A stretch of DNA of 21,551 nt from Clostridiales bacterium UBA1380 (GCA_002305445.1 DBRA01000036.1:31173-52723); one strand, 5' to 3'. Counted from the first letter of the stretch, positions 1-7,189 are shown. Translations and numbers: made by a program. The notes: generated by a model from the letters alone, not told the origin.

Positions 1-410
1 TGCGGCGTCACCGCCGAATCCGCAAACTCATATATCGTCGAGCTCGGAAGCGTCGTCGACGTCATGACAAGAATGCTCATGGCGACGATACCCGCGAGCA
101 GGTTCATAAAAGCGCCGGAAACGAGTATTATAAAGCGCTGCCAGTACGGCTTTCTGTTGATCGCATTTTCGTTGTCGCTCTCCTCGTCCTCACCGACCAT
201 GCTGACAAAGCCGCCGAACGGGACAAGCCGCAGCGAATACTTTATACCGGTCTTTTTGCTGACATGACTCAGCAGCTTCGGACCGAAGCCGATGGCAAAT
301 TCCGTCACGGGGACACCGAAGGCGCGCGCGGCCGCATAATGGCCGAGCTCGTGTATGAATATGAGCATCCCGAAGATCAGAACAGCCAGCAGGATATAGA
401 GAATTATCAT
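1..410 (-). CDS. rseP: RseP-type site-2 zinc metalloprotease, N-terminal part (runs off left edge)
   Basis: Intramembrane zinc protease of the RseP/RasP family, which cleaves membrane-anchored anti-sigma factors and remnant signal peptides in the cytoplasmic membrane. About 136 codons are present. The first helix (residues 1-20) ends in the HELGH zinc and catalytic motif at residues 20-24. It is followed by the family's GFGPKL and PFGGFV segments (conserved loop or membrane-re-entry region), a short acidic stretch (GEDEES), and a second hydrophobic helix near residues 102-118 preceded by RKPYWQR. The PDZ domain and the second active-site motif lie outside the window. The ATG at 408-410 begins just before helix 1 and has an AAAGG about 13 bases upstream, a little far. 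It follows dxr by 29 bases, the usual order in Clostridia, and is probably the last gene visible of the pyrH operon. The family call is secure from HELGH plus context. Confidence 0.93.
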   Translation of the reverse strand, partial: MIILYILLAVLIFGMLIFIHELGHYAAARAFGVPVTEFAIGFGPKLLSHVSKKTGIKYSLRLVPFGGFVSMVGEDEESDNENAINRKPYWQRFIILVSGAFMNLLAGIVAMSILVMTSTTLPSSTIYEFADSAVTP

Positions 411-439
411 TTATATATTAACGCCTTTCGCAAAACATT

Positions 440-1621
440 TCACAAAGCAACGATTCGCCATATAACGCTTTCGGCTTCGCGCCGGGCTTCGGCGTCGGCG
501 CTGTATATGTCGTCAAGCGACGGCTCGCCGACAGGCGGCGCTTTCTCGAGCGTTTCGGCGACGACGTCCGATATGTCGTTGAAGCCGATTTTGCCGCCGA
601 TAAACGCGTTTACCGCTACTTCGTCCGCGGCGTTGAGATATGCGGGCGCGACGCCGCCCATATCGAGCGCGCGGCGCGCCGTATCGAGCAGCGGAAACGC
701 AACCATATCGGGCTGCGCGAACGTCAGCGTGCCGATTTCGGCGAGGTTCAGGCGTCCGGTCAGCCCGGTGTCGCGGCAGTCAGGGTATGTGAGAGCATAC
801 GCGATGCACATACGCATATCCGGCGCGCCGAGCTGCGCGAAAATCGCGCCATCGGCATCTTCGACCATCGAATGAATAATGCTCTGCCGGTGGATCAGCA
901 CCTTTACGCTGTCTGAGGGTACGCCGAAAAGTCTGACGGCTTCGATGACCTCGAAGCCCTTGTTCATCATCGTCGCCGAGTCGATCGTTATACGAGGACC
1001 CATGCGCCATGTCGGATGTGCGAGCGCTTCTTGCGGTGTCACATTTTCGAGCGACGCGCGCGTTCGGCCGTAAAACGGCCCGCCCGACGCTGTCAGTATC
1101 ACCGCCGACGGCTTTTTGCCGTCGAGCGCTTTAATGCACCGCCAGACCGCCGAATGCTCGCTGTCGACCGGTATAAGCTCTCCGCCGCTTTTACCGAGCG
1201 CGCGGAAGATGTGATCGGCCGCTGTGATAATCGCTTCTTTATTTGCCATCGCAAGTCGCATACCGGATTCGGCTGCGGCAATCGCCGAAGCGAGGCCGGC
1301 GATGCCCGTCACCGCGACGACGGCTGTTTTAGCGCCGCAGCTTTTTATCGCTTCCTCGGCGCCCTCTGCGCCGCCGTACACCTTGATATCTGTGTCGGCG
1401 AGCGATGTTTTCAAAGCTGCGGCTTCGTTTTCATCCGCGAGCGCAACGGCTCGCGGCATAAACTCGCGCGCCTGCGCTTCGAGCGCGGCGGCGGATTTAT
1501 TAGCCGTCAGCAGCGCGACCTTTAATCCGAGAGAGCGCGCGACCTCGAGCGACTGAACGCCGATCGAACCCGTCGAACCGAGAACCGCTACGGTGCTTTT
1601 GTTATTATCGTTAATCGTCAA
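440..1621 (-). CDS. dxr: 1-deoxy-D-xylulose 5-phosphate reductoisomerase
   Basis: Converts 1-deoxy-D-xylulose 5-phosphate to 2-C-methylerythritol 4-phosphate with NADPH, the committed cytosolic step of the MEP isoprenoid pathway. Visible motifs are the nucleotide-binding GSTGSIG near the N terminus, ANKEAI, the metal-binding VDSEHSA, LTASGGPF, the substrate loop HPTWRMG and DSATMMNKGFEVIEA, HRQSIIHSM, and the C-terminal NAADEVAV. Length (393-396 aa) is normal. Start choice: an ATG at 1628-1630 abuts an AAAGG (1631-1635) with no spacer. The in-frame TTG at 1619-1621 sits 9 bases after that AAAGG, so I prefer TTG, which removes three residues. The cdsA stop is only a few bases upstream, so translational coupling is likely. 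Its product feeds isoprenyl diphosphates to UppS, encoded two genes earlier. The HRQS wording (HPQS in E. coli) is, as far as I recall, common in Clostridia and not a defect. Confidence 0.95.
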   Translation of the reverse strand: MTINDNNKSTVAVLGSTGSIGVQSLEVARSLGLKVALLTANKSAAALEAQAREFMPRAVALADENEAAALKTSLADTDIKVYGGAEGAEEAIKSCGAKTAVVAVTGIAGLASAIAAAESGMRLAMANKEAIITAADHIFRALGKSGGELIPVDSEHSAVWRCIKALDGKKPSAVILTASGGPFYGRTRASLENVTPQEALAHPTWRMGPRITIDSATMMNKGFEVIEAVRLFGVPSDSVKVLIHRQSIIHSMVEDADGAIFAQLGAPDMRMCIAYALTYPDCRDTGLTGRLNLAEIGTLTFAQPDMVAFPLLDTARRALDMGGVAPAYLNAADEVAVNAFIGGKIGFNDISDVVAETLEKAPPVGEPSLDDIYSADAEARREAESVIWRIVAL

Positions 1622-1633
1622 ATATATCATCCT

Positions 1634-2470
1634 TTACTTGAACAAAGCTGAAAAATACGGTATCGAAACGTACATGAGGAGCATCGCGGCAGTCGGTATG
1701 ACGCTGTCGAAGCGGTCCATGATGCCGCCGTGACCCGGCAGTATCGTGCCGTAGTCCTTGACCTCATAGCGGCGCTTTATAAGCGACGCTGCGAGGTCGC
1801 CGAGCTGCGCCATGACCGATATTAGCACGCCGCCTATCGCGAGCGTCACATATGCCGGCGTAACATCCGGGAATATCCTTCCTATAATCTCGCCGTAGGC
1901 GAGCATTCCGAGCGAGGTGAAAACGACGGCCCCGACCGCGCCCTCGACCGTTTTCTTGGGGCTGATTTCCGGTATCAGTTTGTGGCGGCCGAAGAAATAG
2001 CCGCAGAAATACGCGAATATGTCGGAGACCCACGGCGCTGCGATCGACAGGACATATATATATTTACCCATCGGCATATCGCGCAAAAGAACGATCGATG
2101 TGAAGCCCGTCGTTATATAGACGCAGGTCATGTATAGGATTGCGATCCTGTTCAGCATATCTTTATCGCGGCTGAAGACCGCGGCGCCGAAAAGGTACAG
2201 AAGGATGCAGAAAGCAATTGACGCGTATGTCAACAAAAACGCCGATACGGACGTGAACAGCCGCGCCGTCAGCGGTGCGGCGACGGCGACAAAGTAAAAC
2301 GGGAACGTCAGCCACAGGTTGCCGCGCTCCTTTATGCAGCCGACCATTTCATAAACCGCCAGAACCGACATAACGGCGGCCGCTGCCGGAAGCGCCCATG
2401 TATGTGAATACAGACATATGACGCAGAATATCGCAAGTCCGACAGCGCCTGTTATAATACGCTTTAACAT
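1634..2470 (-). CDS. cdsA: Phosphatidate cytidylyltransferase (CDP-diglyceride synthase)
   Basis: Integral membrane enzyme making CDP-diacylglycerol from phosphatidic acid and CTP, the branch point of phospholipid synthesis. The protein is a series of hydrophobic helices with the family signature in the C-terminal half: SDIFAYFCGYFFGRHKLIP, then SPKKTVEG, and KDYGTILPGHGGIMDRFDS with the metal-binding Asp residues near the end. From the ATG at 2468-2470 the protein is 278 aa and starts MLKRIITG directly before helix 1, the family's usual N terminus. The frame stays open to a GTG at 2525-2527 that overlaps uppS by 8 bases and adds 19 polar residues. That start has no visible ribosome binding site, so I prefer the ATG (a GGGG lies about 8 bases upstream). 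It sits between uppS and dxr in the pyrH operon, linking lipid precursor supply with undecaprenyl and isoprenoid synthesis. Confidence 0.93.
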   Translation of the reverse strand: MLKRIITGAVGLAIFCVICLYSHTWALPAAAAVMSVLAVYEMVGCIKERGNLWLTFPFYFVAVAAPLTARLFTSVSAFLLTYASIAFCILLYLFGAAVFSRDKDMLNRIAILYMTCVYITTGFTSIVLLRDMPMGKYIYVLSIAAPWVSDIFAYFCGYFFGRHKLIPEISPKKTVEGAVGAVVFTSLGMLAYGEIIGRIFPDVTPAYVTLAIGGVLISVMAQLGDLAASLIKRRYEVKDYGTILPGHGGIMDRFDSVIPTAAMLLMYVSIPYFSALFK

Positions 2471-2519
2471 TCCGGTACCCCGTAAAACGGTTAACCCGCT
2501 TTTCTCTTTTTGTTTATTT

Positions 2520-3212
2520 TCAAACACGTCCGAATCGGCGCTGACGCCTGTAATACTCGTTTATCGCGTCGTCAAGCTGTCCGACGGTAAAGTCAGGCCA
2601 GAGAGTTTCGGTGAAATAAAGTTCCGCGTACGCGGACTGCCACAAAAGGAAGTTCGAGAGCCGCAGCTCCGCGCCGGTCCTGACGATAAAGTCCGGATCG
2701 CCGCTGTGGGCGGTGTAAAGGCGGGACGCTATGTCGCTCTCGGTCACGCTCGTTCTGCCTTCGGCGATCAGCTCGTTCACGGCGTTCGTTATCTCGGCGC
2801 GGCCGCCGTAATTGAGCGCGATGTTGAGCGTGAGCGGGCAGTCTCGCGTCAGCTCCTCGAGGTGCAGCGTCTTTTCCCGCAGATCCGGCGCAAGGGCGCT
2901 TTTATCGCCGAGAAAAACATAACGGATGTTGTTTTTGACGCGGTCGCGCTCCGCTTCTTTTATATAGTCGTCGATCAGCCGCATGATCGCCGCGACCTCG
3001 CCTGCGGGGCGCGACCAGTTCTCGGTCGAAAACGCGTAAGCGGTCACGGTCTTGATGCCGACGGCGCGGCAGTGGTCGACGATCTTTCTGAAGTTGGCGG
3101 CGCCGGCTTTATGCCCTGCTTCGCGCGCGAGTCCGCGCTTTTTAGCCCAGCGGCCGTTGCCGTCCATGATAAACGCGATATGGTTCAGCTTTGTGTCTGC
3201 TTCATTTATCAT
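2520..3212 (-). CDS. uppS: Undecaprenyl diphosphate synthase (isoprenyl transferase)
   Basis: Cis-prenyltransferase that condenses isopentenyl diphosphate units to the C55 lipid carrier needed for peptidoglycan and wall polymers; soluble or membrane-peripheral. The start shows HIAFIMDGNGRWAKKRG with the catalytic Asp17. The middle has LNYGGRAEI, and the C-terminal third has DFIVRTGAELRLSNFLLWQSAY-type sequence followed by ELYF and LWPDF, the diphosphate-binding and dimer regions. Length (230 aa) is typical. The ATG at 3210-3212 is preceded only by a weak GAGAG; a 130-base gap containing a strong hairpin separates it from frr. The 3' end runs into the cdsA leader. The MEP enzyme Dxr is encoded two genes downstream, so this operon holds both isoprenoid precursor and consumer functions. 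Confidence 0.95.
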   Translation of the reverse strand: MINEADTKLNHIAFIMDGNGRWAKKRGLAREAGHKAGAANFRKIVDHCRAVGIKTVTAYAFSTENWSRPAGEVAAIMRLIDDYIKEAERDRVKNNIRYVFLGDKSALAPDLREKTLHLEELTRDCPLTLNIALNYGGRAEITNAVNELIAEGRTSVTESDIASRLYTAHSGDPDFIVRTGAELRLSNFLLWQSAYAELYFTETLWPDFTVGQLDDAINEYYRRQRRFGRV

Positions 3213-3291
3213 TATATCTCTCGGTTCGTATTTAATATGTTCGCCGGATGAATTTTTTCTGATTTTATTAATTTTACCCTTTTAATCGACA

Positions 3292-3315
3292 GCGCCTCCG
3301 CAAAAGCGAAGGCGC
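3292..3315 (-). other. Stable hairpin between frr and uppS
   Basis: Ten-base-pair arms (GCGCCTTCGC and GCGGAGGCGC read on the minus strand, one G-T pair) close a TTTT loop. Neither side is followed by a run of T, so it is not a standard intrinsic terminator. It lies just after the frr stop in the 130-base frr-uppS gap. It may be an mRNA processing or stability element, or a weak attenuator that lowers uppS-cdsA-dxr expression relative to pyrH-frr. The structure is directly visible; the role is inference. Confidence 0.6.
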
Positions 3316-3342
3316 CGTTATGTCGCTTTTGTCCCGAAGCGG

Positions 3343-3897
3343 TCAGATCTCCATGATCTCCTTGTCCTTCTTCGCGGTAATCGCGTCGATATCCTTGATG
3401 TATCTGTCGGTCAGATCCTGAATCGCCTTTTCGGACTGCTTCTGTTCGTCCTCTGTCATGGTCGAGTTCTTCTTCATTTCTTTGCACTTTTCGTTCGCGT
3501 CGCGGCGTATGTTGCGCAGGGCGACCTTAGCTTCCTCGCCCATCTTCTGCGTCTGCTTCTTGAGCTCCTTGCGGCGCTCCTCGGTGAGCTGCGGGAAAGC
3601 GAGCTTTATGGATTTGCCGTCGTTAATGGGCGTAATTCCGAGGTCGGACGCGAGAATGGCTTTTTCTATGTTCTTGAGCGTCGAAGCGTCCCACGGTACG
3701 ATAGATATCGTTCTCGGGTCGACAACGCGCACCTCGGCCATCTGGTTGACCGCGGTCGGCGCTCCGTAATAGTCTACGGTGACGCGTGACAGGACGGACG
3801 CATTTGCGCGCCCGACACGTATCGTCGACAGCGATTCCTCATATACGGCAATGGTCTTTTTCATCTTTTCTTCGAATTCTTTGACATCAAGTTTCAT
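3343..3897 (-). CDS. frr: Ribosome recycling factor
   Basis: Splits post-termination ribosomes together with EF-G in the cytosol. The 184-aa sequence is full length and collinear with the family. An N-terminal helix (KEFEEKMKKTIAVYEESLSTIRVGRAN) leads to the beta domain (VDYYGAPTAVNQMAEV, PRTISIVPWD), and two long charged helices follow (EERRKELKKQ, then ALRNIRRDANEKCKEMKK). The ATG at 3895-3897 has a perfect GGAGG 10 bases upstream, in the 15-base gap after pyrH, and this pairing of pyrH and frr is almost universal in bacteria. A hairpin rather than a terminator follows it. Confidence 0.97.
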   Translation of the reverse strand: MKLDVKEFEEKMKKTIAVYEESLSTIRVGRANASVLSRVTVDYYGAPTAVNQMAEVRVVDPRTISIVPWDASTLKNIEKAILASDLGITPINDGKSIKLAFPQLTEERRKELKKQTQKMGEEAKVALRNIRRDANEKCKEMKKNSTMTEDEQKQSEKAIQDLTDRYIKDIDAITAKKDKEIMEI

Positions 3898-3912
3898 TTT
3901 CGCGTTTCCTCC

Positions 3913-4647
3913 TTATTTTTGTTTATCTATGACGGAGCCGATGTTTTCGCCGATTACCGCCTTGTATATATTTTCGGGCGTTTCGAGTCCGATGACATGA
4001 ATTTTTACGTTTGTGTCCATCGAAAGTGTCGCTGCGGTCAGGTCGGTGGCTGCAAGGCGGCGCTTTATGACATCCATATGGTCGAGCGTGGTCAGTCTGA
4101 CCGCTTCGGGGTATTTGCGCGGATCCTTGTCGTATATGGCGTCGACATTCTTGGCGAGCAGCGCCACGTCGGCGTTGATCTCGGCTGCGCGAAGTACGGC
4201 GGCGGTATCAGTCGATACGAACGGTATGCCGAGTCCGCATCCGAAGATGACGACACGGCCCTCTTCAAGGTGGTGGACTGCTTTGTTTCTTATATACGGC
4301 TCCGCGAATTCGTGCATCGCGATAGCCGTCATAACGCGGGTTTCGATTCCCTTTTGTAAAAATGCGTCCTGTATTGCGAGAGCGTTGATCGTCGTCGCGA
4401 GCATTCCCATGTGGTCCGCGCGCGTGCGGTCCATTTTTTCGTTTTCGCCCATCTTGCCGCGCCAAATATTGCCCGCGCCGACGATGATGCCGAACTGAAC
4501 GCCAAGTTCTCTGCATTTCTGAATGACGGCGGCTATTTGATTTACCATATCTACATTGATGATGCCCTTCTGCCCGTTCGATATAGCCTCTCCGGACAGT
4601 TTCAGGAGCACACGCCTGTAGATAGGTTTAATATCCGCTTCGTTCAT
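3913..4647 (-). CDS. pyrH: UMP kinase with altered UMP-site motif
   Basis: Hexameric amino-acid-kinase-fold enzyme that phosphorylates UMP to UDP in pyrimidine nucleotide synthesis. It shows KLSGEAI (residues 16-22), GIIVGAGNIWRG (53-64), ADHMGMLATTINALA and DTAAVLRAAEINADV, then AKNVDAIYDKDP, all family hallmarks. Oddity: the usual GTGNP segment reads GLGIP (Leu139, Ile141), changing two polar residues next to the UMP pocket. Start choice: an upstream ATG (4663-4665) has its GGAGG (4657-4661) inside its own coding frame. That GGAGG is correctly spaced (9 bases) for the ATG at 4645-4647, giving a 244-aa protein of normal length. First gene of the pyrH-frr-uppS-cdsA-dxr-rseP operon, with its own sigma-A promoter upstream. 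The family call is certain; the effect of the motif change is unknown. Confidence 0.96.
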   Translation of the reverse strand: MNEADIKPIYRRVLLKLSGEAISNGQKGIINVDMVNQIAAVIQKCRELGVQFGIIVGAGNIWRGKMGENEKMDRTRADHMGMLATTINALAIQDAFLQKGIETRVMTAIAMHEFAEPYIRNKAVHHLEEGRVVIFGCGLGIPFVSTDTAAVLRAAEINADVALLAKNVDAIYDKDPRKYPEAVRLTTLDHMDVIKRRLAATDLTAATLSMDTNVKIHVIGLETPENIYKAVIGENIGSVIDKQK

Positions 4648-4656
4648 ACGCTGGTA

Positions 4657-4661
4657 CCTCC
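4657..4661 (-). promoter_or_regulatory. Ribosome binding site deciding the pyrH start
   Basis: GGAGG, 9 bases before the ATG at 4645-4647. It overlaps the codons directly after an upstream in-frame ATG, which therefore has no usable site of its own. This fixes the pyrH start at 4647. Confidence 0.85.
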
Positions 4662-4679
4662 GCATAATATACGATATAT

Positions 4680-4708
4680 ATTTTAATCGATAACATTAGT
4701 TTTGTAAA
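4680..4708 (-). promoter_or_regulatory. Sigma-A promoter of the pyrH operon
   Basis: On the minus strand, -35 TTTACA (4703-4708), a 17-base spacer, and -10 TAAAAT (4680-4685). Predicted start of transcription is near 4673, about 26 bases before the pyrH start codon. It lies just downstream of the rpsB-tsf terminator, so the two transcription units are separately controlled. Confidence 0.8.
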
Positions 4709-4739
4709 CACCTAATTTTGCATTTGACTGTTCCCGCAC

Positions 4740-4765
4740 AAAAAGAGGACGCGGCGCGTCCTCTT
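4740..4765 (-). terminator. Intrinsic terminator after rpsB-tsf
   Basis: Read on the minus strand: arms AAGAGGACG and CGTCCTCTT around a CGCCG loop, running straight into TTTTT (complement of 4740-4744). It lies 16 bases past the tsf stop and separates the ribosomal unit from the pyrH operon. Confidence 0.88.
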
Positions 4766-4780
4766 CCTTTGCTTGATGAA

Positions 4781-5710
4781 TTATTTGTTGACCATCTTTT
4801 CGATTTCGGCTGCGAAATCTTCTTCCTTCTTCTGGAGGCCTTCGCCCTTCTCGTAGCAGATGAAGCCGGTGACGGTGATCTTTCCGCCGAATTCCTTCTC
4901 GCACTTGGCGACGTACTGGCCGACGGTCAGCTCGTCGTCCTTGACGTAGCTCTGCTCGAGCAGGCAGTTTTTCTCGTAGAACTTCGTGATCCTGCCGGCG
5001 ATCATCTTTTCCTTGATCGCCTCGGGCTTCTTGGCGAGGCTCTCGTCGTTGTTCATCTGAGCGCGGAGAATCTCCTTCTCCTCCTCAAGATCCTTCTCCG
5101 GAACGGTCTCCTTGGAGAGGTAGAGGACGGGCATCGCGGCGATCTGAAGCGCGATGTTCTTCGCGAACTCGGCGAAGCCCTCGTGAGATTTGGCTTTCTC
5201 GTCTGCGTCGAAGGTGACGATAACGCCGGTCGTGCCCTTGCCGTGGATATAGGTGCTGAAGGTGCCGTCGACTATCTGGAAACGGCGGATGTTCATATTC
5301 TCGCCGATAGTGAAGATCATATCCTTGAGCTTGCCTTCGACGGTGAAGTCGGTGTCGAGATATTTCTCGGCAAGAAGGGCGGCCATGTCGGCGGGACGGG
5401 TATTCAGTATCGTCTTCAGAACGCCCTGTACGAAGGTACGGAAGGTCTCGTTCTTGGCGACGAAGTCGGTTTCGGCGTTGACCTCGATGATAGCGGCCGT
5501 ATTGCCGTCGTCGGAGACGAGAATATCGACAATGCCCTCCGCGGCGATGCGGTCGGCCTTCTTGGCGGCCACGGAGAGTCCCTTTTCGCGCAGTATCTTT
5601 ACGGCTTCCTCAAAGTCGCCGTTTGCTTCGGCAAGAGCTTTCTTGCATTCCATCATTCCGACACCTGTCTTGGCGCGGAGATCTGCGACATCCTTAGCTG
5701 TAAATGCCAT
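4781..5710 (-). CDS. tsf: Translation elongation factor Ts
   Basis: Guanine nucleotide exchange factor that recycles EF-Tu-GDP in the cytosol. The N-terminal UBA-like domain reads KDVADLRAKTGVGMMECKKA (residues 6-25). The EF-Tu-contacting signature TDFVAKN is at residues 81-87, followed by the two core subdomains and the coiled region (KDLEEEKEILRAQ). Length 309 aa is normal for Bacillota. The ATG at 5708-5710 is preceded by AAGGAG in the 30-base gap after rpsB, so both are co-transcribed. An intrinsic terminator follows the stop. Nothing unusual is seen in the protein. Confidence 0.97.
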   Translation of the reverse strand: MAFTAKDVADLRAKTGVGMMECKKALAEANGDFEEAVKILREKGLSVAAKKADRIAAEGIVDILVSDDGNTAAIIEVNAETDFVAKNETFRTFVQGVLKTILNTRPADMAALLAEKYLDTDFTVEGKLKDMIFTIGENMNIRRFQIVDGTFSTYIHGKGTTGVIVTFDADEKAKSHEGFAEFAKNIALQIAAMPVLYLSKETVPEKDLEEEKEILRAQMNNDESLAKKPEAIKEKMIAGRITKFYEKNCLLEQSYVKDDELTVGQYVAKCEKEFGGKITVTGFICYEKGEGLQKKEEDFAAEIEKMVNK

Positions 5711-5740
5711 CTTATCTTTGCTCCTTAAATTATTTAATAC

Positions 5741-6496
5741 TTACTGAGCCTTTTCCTCGGCGTCAAGCTCTTCGTCGGCTTCGGCGGATTCGGCGGCGGC
5801 GTCGGATAACTGCTCGCCCTGCTTGCCTTCGAGCACTGCGTCGGCTATGACGGAGCTGATGAGCTTTATAGCGCGTATAGCGTCGTCGTTGCCGGGAATG
5901 ATATAGTCGGCGTCGTCCGGGTCGCAGTTGGTGTCAATGATAGCAATAACCGGTATACCGAGCTTCTTGGCCTCGAGAACCGCGTTCTTTTCCTTGCGCG
6001 GGTCAACAATGAATATGGCGTCCGGAAGGCCTTCCATGTTCTTGATGCCGCCGAGGTTCTTTTCGAGGTTATACATCTCTTTCTGGAGCGCGGCGACTTC
6101 CTTCTTGGGAAGCATGTCGAAGGTGCCGTCCTCCTGCATCTTCTGCAGGCTGTTCAGACGGTTGATGGACTTTCTGATGGTCTTGTAGTTGGTCAGCATA
6201 CCGCCGAGCCAGCGGACGTTGACATAGTACATGCCGCAGCGTTCGGCTTCCTCGCGGATCGCGTCGGCAGCCTGTTTCTTCGTGCCGACGAACAGCAGCT
6301 TGCCGCCGCTCTGCGAGGTGTCGCGCACGAACATATACGCTTCTTCGAACTTTTTGACGGTCTTCTGAAGGTCGATGATGTAGATGCCGTTGCGTTCGGT
6401 GAAGATGTATTCCTGCATCTTCGGGTTCCAGCGGCGAGTCTGATGTCCGAAATGGACGCCGGCTTCGAGAAGCTGTTTGATTGTGATGATAGCCAT
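5741..6496 (-). CDS. rpsB: Ribosomal protein S2
   Basis: Small-subunit protein bound late in 30S assembly, at the head-platform junction. It opens MAIITIKQLLEAGVHFGHQTRRWNPKM, with the family features FVGTKKQA, VRWLGGMLTN, and DAIFIVDPRKEKNAVLEAKKLG followed by IPVIAIIDTNCDPD. Its C terminus is a highly acidic Ala/Glu tail (about residues 231-251). Length is 251 aa. The ATG at 6494-6496 has AAGGAG upstream. It is followed by tsf, the universal pair. The long structured leader upstream (6497-6671) suggests feedback control by S2, as described for rpsB leaders in other bacteria. Confidence 0.97.
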   Translation of the reverse strand: MAIITIKQLLEAGVHFGHQTRRWNPKMQEYIFTERNGIYIIDLQKTVKKFEEAYMFVRDTSQSGGKLLFVGTKKQAADAIREEAERCGMYYVNVRWLGGMLTNYKTIRKSINRLNSLQKMQEDGTFDMLPKKEVAALQKEMYNLEKNLGGIKNMEGLPDAIFIVDPRKEKNAVLEAKKLGIPVIAIIDTNCDPDDADYIIPGNDDAIRAIKLISSVIADAVLEGKQGEQLSDAAAESAEADEELDAEEKAQ

Positions 6497-6671
6497 GTTT
6501 TTTGCTCCTTATTCGGTTTTTGCGGGGTGAATTTTCTTCCCCGCCCTCCGCCGGGCCGACCGGATCTCCGCCGCAGCCGGCGCAGCTTTATCCTGCGCAG
6601 GCAGCGACCGTGCGGATTCATCCGCGGCGACGGCGTGTGTATTCGCTTATGTGAAATATTCGCGCATACGC
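6497..6671 (-). ncRNA. Structured 5' leader of rpsB-tsf (candidate S2 autoregulatory leader)
   Basis: About 175 bases lie between the predicted transcription start (near 6670) and the rpsB ATG, very GC-rich and with several self-complementary parts. A long-range pair joins 6630-6636 to about 6668-6672. A perfect hairpin GCGGA-TGAA-TCCGC lies at 6612-6625. CCTGCGCAGG is a self-complementary decamer, and GCGGGG and CCCCGC (6522-6527, 6539-6544) pair just before the ribosome binding site. Ribosomal protein leaders bound by S2 are known in other phyla; that this one is S2-responsive is inference from position and structure. No known Rfam motif was recognised. Confidence 0.45.
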
Positions 6672-6676
6672 CGTAT

Positions 6677-6705
6677 ATTATACCCTGTTTTAGTCTCAAT
6701 TTCAA
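6677..6705 (-). promoter_or_regulatory. Sigma-A promoter of rpsB-tsf
   Basis: Minus strand -35 TTGAAA (6700-6705), 17-base spacer, perfect -10 TATAAT (6677-6682). It lies about 50 bases past the stop of the upstream YlmC/YmxH-type gene, so rpsB has its own strong promoter and a leader of about 175 bases. Confidence 0.85.
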
Positions 6706-6755
6706 GTACGGCGCGCTATTTTTTCGTATGTAAACCGGTTATGTTTACAATATTT

Positions 6756-7055
6756 TCACAATCTCCAGATGAAAAAATTGTGTCTGCGCCTGCAATCGCA
6801 CGACGGGCGAGAGGGCGGCGGGCAATGAGCGTCGACAAGTATCGCGTCCTCCCCTATCTTCACTATTTTATCCCACGGTATTACAGTGTCGCTGCCGCGC
6901 TTTAAACCGAAGCACTCGCATTCGCCGGGTATGATCAGAGATTTAAGCTGTCCGCTGCAGATATCTATGCCGAAATCGCAGGCGTAACCCAGCTTCCTTC
7001 CGTCATTTATATTAATAACGGCTTTTTCCTTAAGATCCGATATCGTTTCTGACAT
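6756..7055 (-). CDS. YlmC/YmxH family PRC-barrel protein (sporulation-associated)
   Basis: Small PRC-barrel protein of the YlmC/YmxH type, a family widespread in spore-forming Bacillota whose exact role is not established. Visible family pattern: SDLKEKAVININDGRKLGYACDFGID near the start, then LKSLIIPG, a short loop with FGLKRGSDTVIPWDKIVKIGED, and ILVD. The last 20 residues form an extra tail rich in Pro, Cys and Arg (CPPPSRPSCDCRRR). That tail could bind metal or simply be a lineage extension. Start choice: the ATG at 7065-7067 contains its own GGAG in codons 1-2. That GGAG (7062-7065) is 6 bases before the ATG at 7053-7055, so I take the latter, giving 99 aa. It is divergent from the arabinofuranosidase and upstream of rpsB in the same direction. 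Confidence 0.82.
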   Translation of the reverse strand: MSETISDLKEKAVININDGRKLGYACDFGIDICSGQLKSLIIPGECECFGLKRGSDTVIPWDKIVKIGEDAILVDAHCPPPSRPSCDCRRRHNFFIWRL

Positions 7056-7124
7056 ATCATACTCCATGTGTACATATTAACCACATTTATCACCAGTATA
7101 TGCTTAAATGCTTCGCAGATTGCA

Positions 7125-7153
7125 TTGACACCCATTTACCCTTGTGATAAAAT
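7125..7153 (+). promoter_or_regulatory. Sigma-A promoter of the arabinofuranosidase unit
   Basis: Perfect -35 TTGACA (7125-7130), 17-base spacer, -10 TAAAAT (7148-7153) with a TG one base before it (extended -10). Predicted start near 7160 gives a 30-base leader ending in GGAGG (7175-7179). No clear catabolite (cre) palindrome was seen nearby. Confidence 0.85.
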
Positions 7154-7189
7154 GGGGACAAACCATATAAATATGGAGGATATAAAAAA

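Noticed and set aside
264..875. Plus-strand open frame of about 200 codons opposite rseP and dxr
   Set aside because: It is antisense to two clear genes, has low-complexity Ser/Ala composition and no ribosome binding site; a high-GC shadow frame.
440..1621. HRQS in place of HPQS in Dxr as a possible defect
   Set aside because: As I recall, HRxS is the normal wording in many Clostridia, and all catalytic and cofactor motifs are intact.
4718..5728. Plus-strand frame of about 335 codons opposite tsf
   Set aside because: Leu/Glu/Asp-rich antisense of EF-Ts with no recognisable domain; a shadow.
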